From: JALZCH01 sp036400075
Lineage (GTDB): Bacteria > Acidobacteriota > Blastocatellia > Pyrinomonadales > Pyrinomonadaceae
Assembly (NCBI GenBank): GCA_036400075.1
Contig: DASWLV010000208.1
Coordinates: forward strand, 1-13,047
Length of the DNA: 13,047 nt
Reading direction: 5' to 3'
Shown here piece after piece: positions 1 to 6,487 of this stretch. Every line of letters starts with the position of its first letter. The first letter of the stretch is position 1. The notes under the pieces are model-generated. The model was not told the origin of the DNA. It saw nothing but the letters and a program-made list of their open reading frames with translations, and did not search any database. The position numbers were made by a program, and so were the translations under genes.

Positions 1-117
1 GAGCCGACCGGCAGCGGTCACGTCATTTTATTTGCCGAAGAACCGTTTTTCCGCGGAATCTTCCGCAGCGCGAGCAGATTGTTTTTTAATTCGATGATTC
101 TCGCGCCATCGAATTAG
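1..117 (+). CDS. C-terminal end of a probable M14-family zinc carboxypeptidase (partial)
   Basis: Frame 1 is open from the window edge to a TAG at 115-117, giving 38 visible residues. They contain GHVILFAEEPFFRGIFRSAS followed by RLFFNSMILAPS. This matches the usual tail of large secreted M14 zinc carboxypeptidases, where a GxGxVILFAxxPxFR segment and an RLFxNxxxxGP segment close the protein. That is family knowledge recalled from memory. The zinc ligands (HxxE...H) lie upstream of the window, so neither catalytic function nor a signal peptide can be checked. The gene shares the strand of the next two genes and is separated from them by a 59-bp gap. The tail could also belong to another protein with an M14-like or glutamine-amidotransferase-like C-terminal domain. 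Confidence 0.6.
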   Translation, partial: EPTGSGHVILFAEEPFFRGIFRSASRLFFNSMILAPSN

Positions 118-121
118 AAAT

Positions 122-174
122 TCGTTCGTTTCAAAGAAAAACAACGAACGACGAACGACGAACAACGAACAACG
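122..174. repeat. Degenerate 7-bp tandem repeat with a flanking inverted copy, just upstream of the SRPBCC gene
   Basis: Positions 141-174 read as five heptads of the form ACRACGA: acaacga, acgacga, acgacga, acaacga and a last partial acaacg. A reverse-complement copy, tcgttcgtt at 122-130, can pair perfectly over 9 bp with aacgaacga at 143-151, leaving a 12-nt loop. The array ends 2 nt before the ATG at 177 and occupies the place where a Shine-Dalgarno sequence would be; none is visible. It resembles the short tandemly repeated heptamers known from cyanobacterial intergenic regions. Its function is unknown. Confidence 0.7.
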
Positions 175-176
175 TT

Positions 177-662
177 ATGTTTAAGATTAAAGCAAATTAC
201 AGCGAACAGTTTGAGGTTCGGGCGACGGCTGAAAAGGTGCGTGAATTTTTCGCCGATGTGCGAAATTTTGTCGAGAAAATGCCTAACATCGAAAGTATCA
301 AAACGCAGCCGGACGGCACGGCTTTGTGGACAATCAAGGCGCAGATTCCGATTTTGGGTTCGATGACCGAAAAATTTGCCGTTCGATTGGCGGAAAACAG
401 CGCGAATTTAATCGAATATTCGCCCGCACCGCAGGAGACTAAAAACTTTTTGCGCTATGCCGCCGATTTTGAAGAACAGGCGGGCGGAAAAACTCGCGTC
501 AATATTTCTCAAACGGTCGAGATTCGCCGCAATAAAGCGAGCGAGCTGCATTTCCTCGCCGGTTTGGCTGGTGAAACGCTGATTAGCAATGAAATGCAAA
601 AGCGCGTTTCGGCGATGATTAAAACCTTTCTCGAAAAGGCTCGTAAAAAACTCGAAGAATAA
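177..662 (+). CDS. SRPBCC / START-like domain protein (CoxG/polyketide-cyclase-like)
   Basis: The 161-residue protein has the layout of a single SRPBCC (Bet v1/START-like) domain. An N-terminal strand (FEVRA) is followed by a helix of the form ATAEKVREFFADVRNFVEKM with the common 'MPNIESI' motif. Alternating beta strands come next (TALWTIKAQI, EKFAVRLAE, NLIEYSP, KTRVNISQTVEI), and a long C-terminal helix ends the protein (residues about 138-160). Such domains bind hydrophobic ligands in an internal cavity, and the CoxG-like branch is often tied to membrane or quinone-linked systems; the ligand here cannot be told. There is no signal peptide or membrane segment, so it is probably cytosolic. 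The ATG at 177 is chosen because the domain starts right there, although no clear ribosome-binding site precedes it. Only 20 bp separate it from the DUF2911 gene, so the two are probably co-transcribed. Confidence 0.75.
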   Translation: MFKIKANYSEQFEVRATAEKVREFFADVRNFVEKMPNIESIKTQPDGTALWTIKAQIPILGSMTEKFAVRLAENSANLIEYSPAPQETKNFLRYAADFEEQAGGKTRVNISQTVEIRRNKASELHFLAGLAGETLISNEMQKRVSAMIKTFLEKARKKLEE

Positions 663-667
663 AACTT

Positions 668-673
668 GAGGAG
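668..673 (+). promoter_or_regulatory. Strong Shine-Dalgarno of the DUF2911 gene
   Basis: GAGGAG lies 9 nt before the ATG at 683. It fixes the start of the secreted DUF2911 protein and stands out because few other genes in the window have a recognisable Shine-Dalgarno. Confidence 0.75.
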
Positions 674-682
674 ACAAATAAA

Positions 683-1579
683 ATGAAAATCTGGAATAAA
701 ATATTTTTTGCTGCATTGTTTGCTTTAACTTTAGCCGGTTCCGCATTTGCACAGCAGGTGCAAATTCCGCGCGAATCGCCGCGCGCCGAAGTCGTGCAAA
801 CCGTCGGCGATACGCGCATCGCCGTCGTTTATCATCGCCCGAGTACAAAAGGGCGCGAAGTTTGGGGCAAATTAGTTCCCTTCGGCGCGGTCTGGCGCAC
901 GGGCGCAAATGAAAACACGATTTTTGAAGTTTCGGAAAACGTTAAAATAAACGGTCAGGATTTGCCCGCCGGAAAATACGGTTTGCACACGATTCCGAAC
1001 AAAGACGAATGGACGATTATTTTCAGCAAGAAAAACGACGAGTGGGGCAGTTTTACCTACAAACCGGAAAACGATGCTTTGCGGATTAAAACAAAACCCG
1101 AAACCAGACCGAATTCGCTCGAAACGATGATGTTTGAATTTGAAGAGGTTACACCGACCACGGCGACAGCCGTGATTAGATGGGAAAAACTGAAAGTACC
1201 TTTTACCATCCAGGTTGTCGGCGTGCAGGATCGAGTTTTAGGAAAACTGCGGCAGCAAATCGCCGGAGCGACCGATGCGACAAAAGCGCAGGCGTATCTC
1301 GGTGCGCGAATGACCGCCGCTAATTTTGTTGTTGATAACAAAATCAAATCTGCCTACACAGACGCCGCAACCTGGGTTGACGAAGCTTTGAAAGTGCGTG
1401 AAACGTTCAACACTTTACGGGGTAAGGCTCGAATTGCCGCCGAAATGGGCAACTACAAAGACGCCATGATGTATGGCGAAAAAGCCGTTACAGTCGGAAA
1501 AGCTGCGCAGCCTGCGGTGAACGCCGATCAGATGGCGAACTTTGAAAAAGAAGTCGCAACCTGGAAAACGAAACAATAA
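683..1579 (+). CDS. Secreted DUF2911 domain-containing protein
   Basis: The 298-residue protein starts with a typical Sec signal peptide: MKIWNK, then a hydrophobic core, ending AFA-QQ with probable cleavage after residue 23. Residues about 30-180 match the DUF2911 pattern. Recognisable parts are SPRAEVVQTVGDTRIAVVYHRPS, then KGREVWGKLVPFGAVWRTGANE, then INGQDLPAGKYGLHTIP and WTIIFSKKNDEWGSFTY. The remaining residues (about 205-298) look helical and TPR-like, with AAEMGNYKDAMMYGEKAV, a form common in DUF2911 proteins of Acidobacteriota and Bacteroidota. The product is presumably periplasmic or exported, and its molecular function is unknown. The start is set by a GAGGAG ribosome-binding site 9 nt upstream. 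The gene follows the SRPBCC gene by 20 bp and ends at a strong hairpin terminator. Family assignment is confident; role is not. Confidence 0.85.
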   Translation: MKIWNKIFFAALFALTLAGSAFAQQVQIPRESPRAEVVQTVGDTRIAVVYHRPSTKGREVWGKLVPFGAVWRTGANENTIFEVSENVKINGQDLPAGKYGLHTIPNKDEWTIIFSKKNDEWGSFTYKPENDALRIKTKPETRPNSLETMMFEFEEVTPTTATAVIRWEKLKVPFTIQVVGVQDRVLGKLRQQIAGATDATKAQAYLGARMTAANFVVDNKIKSAYTDAATWVDEALKVRETFNTLRGKARIAAEMGNYKDAMMYGEKAVTVGKAAQPAVNADQMANFEKEVATWKTKQ

Positions 1580-1588
1580 ACAAAATGC

Positions 1589-1620
1589 AAAGGAGCGCAA
1601 ATGTTTGCGCTCCTTTTCTT
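1589..1620 (+). terminator. Intrinsic terminator between the convergent DUF2911 and argB genes
   Basis: A perfect 13-nt inverted repeat (aaaggagcgcaaa at 1589-1601 and tttgcgctccttt at 1604-1616) surrounds the two bases tg. It folds as a 10-bp GC-rich stem with a short loop and is followed by ttttctt on the plus strand. It starts 9 bp after the DUF2911 stop and lies just before the convergent argB stop at 1623. On the minus strand the hairpin is preceded by aagaaaagg and followed by tttgcattttgttt, so it may also terminate the thrB-argF'-trmB-argB transcript, with a weaker T-tract. Confidence 0.85.
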
Positions 1621-1622
1621 AT

Positions 1623-2513
1623 TCACTCGGCAATCAACATCGTTCCCGTGCCTTCGTCCGTAAAAACCTCGCTCAAAAGCGCGTTGCTTTCGGTTCCCGA
1701 AATGACGTGAGCCGATTTAACTCCCCGTTTTAACAGAGAAATCAAATTTTGCAGCTTTGGAATCATCCCGCCAGTCGCCGCGCCCGATTCTATTAAGTTT
1801 TCGGCTTCCCGAATCGAAAGCCGGGAAATTTTCGTTTCCGGTTTCGCCGCGTCAAGATAAATTCCGTTGACATCCGTGAGCAAAACCAGTTTTTCGGCTT
1901 CGAGCCGAACGGCGATTTCGGCGGCGATTGTGTCGGCATTGATGTTGAAAACGTTGCCGTCGTCGTCGGCTCCGAGCGATGAGACAACCGGCAAATAATC
2001 TTTGTCGAGCAAAACGCAGAGCAAATCAGTATTAATCTCCAAAACATCGCCGACGTGCCCGAAATCAACTTCTTCGCGCTCGCCCGTCGCGCGGTTCAAA
2101 ACTTCTTTCGGCGGACGTTTTTCCGCGTGAACGATGTTTCCGTCAACTCCCGACAAACCGACGGCTTCGATTCCCCTTTGCCGCAATGCAGCCAGAATCT
2201 CCGTGTTGATTTTTCCGGCGAAAATCATCATCGCCAAATCCAGAGTTTCATCGTCGGTCACGCGCCGCCCGTTAATTACGGTCTGCGCCACGCCCATTCT
2301 TTCCGCCAACTCGTTCAACTGCTTTCCGCCGCCGTGAATGACAACCAGACGAATCCCGACTTGATGCAGCAAAGCGAGTTCTTCGCACAAAGACGCCAGA
2401 TTGGCTTTGTCTTCGGTGACTTTGCCGGAAAATTTGACGACAAAAGTCTTGCCTTTGAATTTTTGAATATAGGGCAGCGCTTCGCGCAAAAGGTCTAACT
2501 TGTTCATTTCCAT
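1623..2513 (-). CDS. argB: N-acetylglutamate kinase (ArgB), possibly acting on N-succinylglutamate
   Basis: ArgB phosphorylates the gamma-carboxylate of N-acetylglutamate, the second step of arginine synthesis, in the cytosol. The 296-residue protein shows the amino-acid-kinase fold. VVKFSGK (25-31) is the first glycine loop and HGGGKQ (60-65) the second. GRRVTD (82-87) carries the arginine that binds the N-acylglutamate, GLSGVDG lies at 119-125, NINADT at 190-195, LLTDVNGIY at 211-219, and GGMIPK with its ATP-site lysine at 248-253. An N-terminal helix (about 4-19, LDLLREALPYIQKF) precedes the kinase core, as in hexameric arginine-inhibited ArgB proteins, so feedback inhibition is likely. 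The first loop is unusual: K-x-S-G replaces the normal K-x-G-G. The ATG at 2513 or the one 6 nt downstream (2507) could be used. It is the last gene of the minus-strand cluster, 20 bp after trmB. The neighbouring transcarbamylase leaves open whether the substrate is acetyl- or succinyl-glutamate. Confidence 0.9.
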   Translation of the reverse strand: MEMNKLDLLREALPYIQKFKGKTFVVKFSGKVTEDKANLASLCEELALLHQVGIRLVVIHGGGKQLNELAERMGVAQTVINGRRVTDDETLDLAMMIFAGKINTEILAALRQRGIEAVGLSGVDGNIVHAEKRPPKEVLNRATGEREEVDFGHVGDVLEINTDLLCVLLDKDYLPVVSSLGADDDGNVFNINADTIAAEIAVRLEAEKLVLLTDVNGIYLDAAKPETKISRLSIREAENLIESGAATGGMIPKLQNLISLLKRGVKSAHVISGTESNALLSEVFTDEGTGTMLIAE

Positions 2514-2533
2514 TGCAGTTATAATGTTTTAAA

Positions 2534-3175
2534 TTATTTTACAGCTTTTTTCTCAAACATCGCTCGAAAAACGGGCAATTCTTGAGTTTCAACAACCGCT
2601 TCGCGTTCGGTTTTGACAGGAAAAGGATTTTCCGCGAGCCATATTTCAGCGTGTGCGCGCCGGAATTTCGGATTTTGCTCAAATTTTTCGCTAATGTCGG
2701 CGGCAGTTTCTTCGACATCCGATTGAACAAAGATTTTCGCTTTTTCGGCGCAAAATTCGGCTAAATCCGCAACCATTCGCGGCTGAATCATTCTCCGCTT
2801 GGCGAGCCGTTTTTTCAAATGCGGGTCTGGAAATTGAATTGTCACAAATTGCAGCGCTCCCGGCGGCATTTTCCGCAAAAGATTTTCAATCGAAATCGTC
2901 GCGTTGCAAAATTCGTAATGAAGATTTGTTAAATTCGCATTTGCCGCAAGCCGCTTTGCTCTTTCAATCATCGGCTCTCGAATATCAACGCCGAGAAAAT
3001 TAATACCGGGCGCGAGCCGCGCCATTTTGAAAACAAATCCGCCGAGAGCGCAGCCCAAATCGAGATGCAGCGGCAAATCAGGATTTTGGAAAACTTCCGC
3101 AAAATCTAAAGGCGCGGGCGGCACTGAAAAACGCGGCGAAAACGGATTAACGTGGTCACGAACGCGAATTCTCAT
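2534..3175 (-). CDS. trmB: tRNA (guanine-N7)-methyltransferase
   Basis: TrmB methylates G46 in the variable loop of tRNAs using S-adenosylmethionine. The 213-residue protein shows the SAM-binding motif I LHLDLGCALGGFV (36-48) and the acidic strand FLGVDIREP (60-68). The signature QFPDPHLKKRLAKRRMIQP lies at 114-132, VQSDVEETA at 150-158, and the C-terminal substrate motif TEREA...PVFRAMFEK at 189-209. The opening VRDHVNPFS and the WLAENPFPVKTERE segment resemble the cyanobacterial/plastid branch of TrmB more than the E. coli enzyme; this is a comparison from memory. The usual tryptophan of FPDPW is histidine here. The gene starts 6 bp after argF' and ends 20 bp before argB, so it is probably co-transcribed with arginine genes to which it has no known functional link. 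Confidence 0.9.
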   Translation of the reverse strand: MRIRVRDHVNPFSPRFSVPPAPLDFAEVFQNPDLPLHLDLGCALGGFVFKMARLAPGINFLGVDIREPMIERAKRLAANANLTNLHYEFCNATISIENLLRKMPPGALQFVTIQFPDPHLKKRLAKRRMIQPRMVADLAEFCAEKAKIFVQSDVEETAADISEKFEQNPKFRRAHAEIWLAENPFPVKTEREAVVETQELPVFRAMFEKKAVK

Positions 3176-3181
3176 CAGTGA

Positions 3182-4186
3182 TTATTTAACCAATCTTGCC
3201 AACACGGCTTTTTGCGCGTGCAAACGATTTTCCGCTTCGTCAACCACAACCGAATTCGCTCCGTCAATCACCGCATCCGTCACAATTACATTGCGGCGAA
3301 CCGGCAAACAATGCATAAAAATCGCGTCGTTCGTCAGCCGCATTTTCGCTTCGTCAACAATCCAATCGGGGCGAAACTGCGCGCGATATTCGATGTCTTT
3401 TTCCGCCGCCCCGTAAAAGTTTTTACTGCCCCAGCTTTTGGCGTAAACGACTTCGACATCTTCAAACGACGAATTCACATCGTTCGTAATTTCGAGACTT
3501 CCGCCGTTTTCCTTCGCCTGTGCTTCGATTTCGCCGACAAGCTCGTCGTCAAGCTCAAATCCTGCCGGGTGCGCGATTGTCAAATCGTGTCCGAACTGCG
3601 CCGCCGCAAGCGCGAAACTGTTCGGCACAGCCATCGGTAAGGGCTTCGGATGCCAAGCCCACGTCAGCAAAACTTTCTTTTTCTGATTTCCGAACCGCTC
3701 CCGAATCGTCATCATATCCGCCAGAGCCTGACACGGATGATGCATTGCCGATTCGAGATTGACGAGCGGTTTTGAAGAATAACGCTTAAACGCCGATAAA
3801 ACCGGCTCCAAACGCTCCGCCTCCCAATCTTTCAAATTAGCAAAAGTCCGCACGCCGATTGCAGCTACGTATCTTTCCAAAACTCTGACAAATTCGGCGA
3901 GATGTTCGGTTTTATCTCCGTCCATCACCACATTTTCACGGTGTTCGAGCGTCCACGAAGTGTTCCCCGGTTCTAAAATCACCGGATTTCCGCCCAATTC
4001 ATAGACGCCGATTTGCATCGAAGCCCGTGTCCTTAAAGAAGGATTAAAAAACACGAGCGCGACGGATTTTCCGGCAAGCGATTTTGCCGAATCCTCGCCG
4101 CGCTTAAAACGAAACGCCGCTTCGAGCATTTGCTCAAGCTCATCGCGCGAAAAATCTGATGTTTTGAGAAAGTTTTTATTCATCAT
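3182..4186 (-). CDS. argF': N-acyl-ornithine carbamoyltransferase (acetyl-/succinyl-ornithine type, ArgF')
   Basis: The enzyme transfers the carbamoyl group of carbamoyl phosphate to an N-acylated ornithine, replacing ordinary ArgF in the arginine pathway. The 334-residue sequence aligns along its length with Xanthomonas campestris N-acetylornithine transcarbamylase, as recalled from memory. The carbamoyl-phosphate loop is SLRTR (50-54). Conserved active-site elements are W78, VMDGD (87-91), E145, HHPCQ (149-153), H179, YAKSWG (248-253) and HCLPVRRN (292-299, Cys293). It is therefore not ornithine or aspartate transcarbamylase. Two specificity positions differ from the Xanthomonas enzyme: its Glu92 aligns with Thr93 and its carboxylated Lys302 with Ile301. 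Published Glu92 changes to Ser, Pro, Ala or Val turned that enzyme toward N-succinylornithine, so this protein may be the succinyl type. The start codon overlaps the thrB stop as ATGA (4186-4183), suggesting coupled translation; a second ATG follows immediately. Confidence 0.9.
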   Translation of the reverse strand: MMNKNFLKTSDFSRDELEQMLEAAFRFKRGEDSAKSLAGKSVALVFFNPSLRTRASMQIGVYELGGNPVILEPGNTSWTLEHRENVVMDGDKTEHLAEFVRVLERYVAAIGVRTFANLKDWEAERLEPVLSAFKRYSSKPLVNLESAMHHPCQALADMMTIRERFGNQKKKVLLTWAWHPKPLPMAVPNSFALAAAQFGHDLTIAHPAGFELDDELVGEIEAQAKENGGSLEITNDVNSSFEDVEVVYAKSWGSKNFYGAAEKDIEYRAQFRPDWIVDEAKMRLTNDAIFMHCLPVRRNVIVTDAVIDGANSVVVDEAENRLHAQKAVLARLVK

Positions 4187-5121
4187 TTAATTTGCTTTGA
4201 TTTCTTAAGAATCTTTACACCTTCGGCATTTATTTTTGTCACGTAAGTATAAAAATTAATAGCTGCATTCTGATAAACCTGCCGCATTATCATTTCAACT
4301 TTTCGCGCAGATTCTTCGGTTTCCGAAAGCATAAAAATTGAAGGACCGGAACCCGAAATGCCGCCGCCAAGTGCGCCCGATTGAATGCTTTCGCTTTTGA
4401 TTTCATCGAAATTCGGAATCAAACGGCTGCGAACCGGCTCGACGATCTTGTCTTCGAGTGAACGCGCAATTAAACCGTAATCTTTTTTGAACAAACCGGC
4501 GACGAGCGCGCCGACGTTTGCCCATTGGCTGATAGCGCTTTTTAAGGGAACTTCTCTCGGCAAAATGCGGCGCGCTTCGGCGGTTTTAATTTCGATTTGC
4601 GGATGCAAAACAGTGGCAAAAAGCGGCGGAAAATCAATTTCGACAATATCGAGCGGATCAACCGAACGCACCAGCGTAAAACCGCCGAAAACTGCGGGCG
4701 CGAGATTGTCAGCGTGCCGGGCGGCGCTGGCGATTTCTTCGCCGAACATCGCAAAATAAATCAATTCCTGTTTAGAAAAACGCTCGTTTAATAATTTGTT
4801 TGCGGCAACCGCCGCGCCCGCCGCGCTCGCCGCGCTCGAACCGATACCGCTGCCGGGTTTGATGCGTTTTTCAATTTCGATTTCAAATCCGAAATCGGCT
4901 TTAATTTCTTTTAAGATCGCCAGCAAAACCGCTCCGGCGACGTTTTTTTCCGGCTCTGTCGGCAAATTGAATTCATCGCGGTTGATGATTCGGACTGTTT
5001 TCTCATTAATAAATCTGAGAGTCATCAAATCGCAAGGCTCTTCGAGACAAAATCCCAAAACATCGAATCCGCAAACGACGTTGGCAACCGTCGCCGGAGC
5101 TAAAACGGTAATTTCGTTCAT
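4183..5121 (-). CDS. thrB: Homoserine kinase (ThrB, GHMP family)
   Basis: ThrB phosphorylates L-homoserine with ATP, giving the substrate of threonine synthase. The 312-residue protein has the three GHMP kinase motifs. These are an N-terminal APATVANVVCGFDVLGF (8-24), the ATP-binding glycine-rich loop PGSGIGSSAASAAGA (88-102), and a C-terminal GALGGGISGSGPSIFML (about 249-265). RHADNLAPAVFGG is the usual ThrB segment between motifs 2 and 3. Length is typical of the family. It is the first gene of a minus-strand operon whose other members serve arginine synthesis and tRNA methylation. thrC and thrA are transcribed away from it on the other strand, with 78 bp between the two start codons. The stop codon lies within the ATGA overlap with argF', so translation of argF' probably depends on thrB. 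Confidence 0.93.
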   Translation of the reverse strand: MNEITVLAPATVANVVCGFDVLGFCLEEPCDLMTLRFINEKTVRIINRDEFNLPTEPEKNVAGAVLLAILKEIKADFGFEIEIEKRIKPGSGIGSSAASAAGAAVAANKLLNERFSKQELIYFAMFGEEIASAARHADNLAPAVFGGFTLVRSVDPLDIVEIDFPPLFATVLHPQIEIKTAEARRILPREVPLKSAISQWANVGALVAGLFKKDYGLIARSLEDKIVEPVRSRLIPNFDEIKSESIQSGALGGGISGSGPSIFMLSETEESARKVEMIMRQVYQNAAINFYTYVTKINAEGVKILKKSKQIK

Positions 5122-5199
5122 AAAGAAAACTTAGGCGGATTTCGCAAAACGGTCGAATCGTATTATCATTTGAATCTTCATTCTCACCCGTTTTATCGA
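5122..5199. promoter_or_regulatory. Divergent promoter region between thrB and thrC-thrA
   Basis: This 78-bp gap must hold the promoters of both thr transcripts unless they lie inside the genes. The best A/T-rich core is tattat at 5161-5166, read as gataat or ataata on the minus strand. It could act as a -10 for either direction, but I find no good -35 partner. GAATC occurs twice (5155-5159 and 5172-5176). There is no room for a leader peptide with threonine/isoleucine codons, so classical attenuation is not supported. The assignment rests mainly on gene orientation. Confidence 0.35.
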
Positions 5200-6486
5200 A
5201 TGAAATACTTTAGCACAAACCGAAAATCGCCCGTCGTCACGTTCCGCGAAGCCGTCATCAAAGGTCAGCCGCCGGACAAAGGCTTGTATTTTCCCGAACG
5301 AATTCCAACAGTCAATTTTGAGAGCTTGCGCGAAAAATCGAAAGCGGAAATTGCTTTCGAGGTGATAAAACCTTATGTCGGAGGCGAAATTGACGACGAA
5401 ACGCTTTTCCGAATTTGTTCGGAAACCGTTGATTTTGATTTTCCTCTCGTAAAAATCTCGGAAAACATTTTTGCGCTCGAACTATTTCACGGCGCGACGT
5501 TCGCTTTTAAAGATGTCGGCGCTCGATTTATGAGCCGATGTTTGCAATATTTTTCCTGCAAAAAAGGCGAGAAAACAATTGTCGTTGTAGCGACTTCCGG
5601 CGATACGGGCGGGGCGGTCGCGGCTGGTTTCCTCGGCATCGAAGCGGTGGAAGTCGTGATTTTGTATCCATCGGGCAAAGTTTCAAAACTTCAGGAATTA
5701 CAGCTTACGGCGCTCGGACAAAACATTACCGCGCTCGAAGTCGCGGGGAGTTTTGACGATTGCCAGCGACTGGCTAAACAAGCGCTTGCCGATGAAGAAT
5801 TAAAAAAACGAGTTTTCCTGACTTCGGCAAACTCGATCAATGTCGCGCGCTGGCTGCCGCAGCAGTTTTATTATTTTTACGCTTTGCAGCAGTGGCGTGA
5901 AAAAATCCTGCCCATAGTTTCCGTTCCGAGCGGCAATTTCGGCAACATTTGCGCCGGGCTTTTGGCGAATGTTTCCGGCTTGCCCGCGCGTCATTTTATC
6001 GCCGCCTGCAATGCAAACGACGTTGTGCCGAAATTTCTGCAAACGGGCGAATTAATCGAACAACTCTCCGTCGCCACGCTTTCAAACGCGATGGACGTGG
6101 CGAATCCGAGCAATTTTGTCAGAATTTTGGAATTGTTTGGCGGCGAGACTGAAAAATTAAAAACAAAAATGTCCGCCGTCAGCATCTCCGATGAAATAAC
6201 CGCAAACACAATGCGGCGGGTTTTCGGGCAATACGATTATGTTTTAGACCCGCACGCGGCGGTCGGTTTTTACGCTTTGGAAAATTATCTGGAGAAAAAT
6301 CCGAATGAAAAAGGCTTTTTTCCCGCCACGGCGCATCCGGCGAAATTCGATTCGGTCAAAGAAATCGTCGGCACTTTCGGCGCGACGCCCGAAGCCGTCA
6401 AAGAGTTGTTTTCGCGCCCGAAACAAAGCATTGAGATGCCGGTTGATTATGAAGTCTTAAAAGAAATTTTATTAAGCAAAATTTAA
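5200..6486 (+). CDS. thrC: Threonine synthase
   Basis: ThrC converts O-phosphohomoserine to L-threonine with pyridoxal phosphate. From the ATG at 5200 the protein is 428 residues, the length of the E. coli-type enzyme. The PLP lysine is K104 in FHGATFAFKDVGARF, matching Lys107 of E. coli ThrC. VVVATSGDTGGAVAAGFLG is the phosphate-binding loop region, and VPSGNFGNICAGLL and TLSNAMDVANPSNF are further family motifs. The frame is open 10 codons further upstream to a TTG at 5170, but the ATG is preferred. From it the protein begins MKYFSTNRKSPVVTFREAV, lining up with the normal N-terminus. No Shine-Dalgarno is visible at either. The stop is 1 nt before the thrA ATG, so thrC and thrA form one transcript, divergent from thrB. 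Confidence 0.93.
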   Translation: MKYFSTNRKSPVVTFREAVIKGQPPDKGLYFPERIPTVNFESLREKSKAEIAFEVIKPYVGGEIDDETLFRICSETVDFDFPLVKISENIFALELFHGATFAFKDVGARFMSRCLQYFSCKKGEKTIVVVATSGDTGGAVAAGFLGIEAVEVVILYPSGKVSKLQELQLTALGQNITALEVAGSFDDCQRLAKQALADEELKKRVFLTSANSINVARWLPQQFYYFYALQQWREKILPIVSVPSGNFGNICAGLLANVSGLPARHFIAACNANDVVPKFLQTGELIEQLSVATLSNAMDVANPSNFVRILELFGGETEKLKTKMSAVSISDEITANTMRRVFGQYDYVLDPHAAVGFYALENYLEKNPNEKGFFPATAHPAKFDSVKEIVGTFGATPEAVKELFSRPKQSIEMPVDYEVLKEILLSKI

Positions 6487-6487
6487 T

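Noticed and set aside
141..174. Possible CRISPR-like array.
   Set aside because: The unit is only 7 bp, there are no spacers, and no cas genes are present.
408..908. A 166-codon open frame on the minus strand across the SRPBCC and DUF2911 genes.
   Set aside because: It is antisense to two genes with clear domain signatures, spans their junction, and its arginine/cysteine-rich product has no recognisable motif.
2514..2540. Internal promoter (tataac) before argB.
   Set aside because: No -35 partner at usual spacing, and A/T-rich six-mers are common at gene junctions here.
5170..5199. A TTG start for thrC ten codons upstream.
   Set aside because: The added residues have no counterpart in threonine synthases and the ATG at 5200 aligns with the family start.
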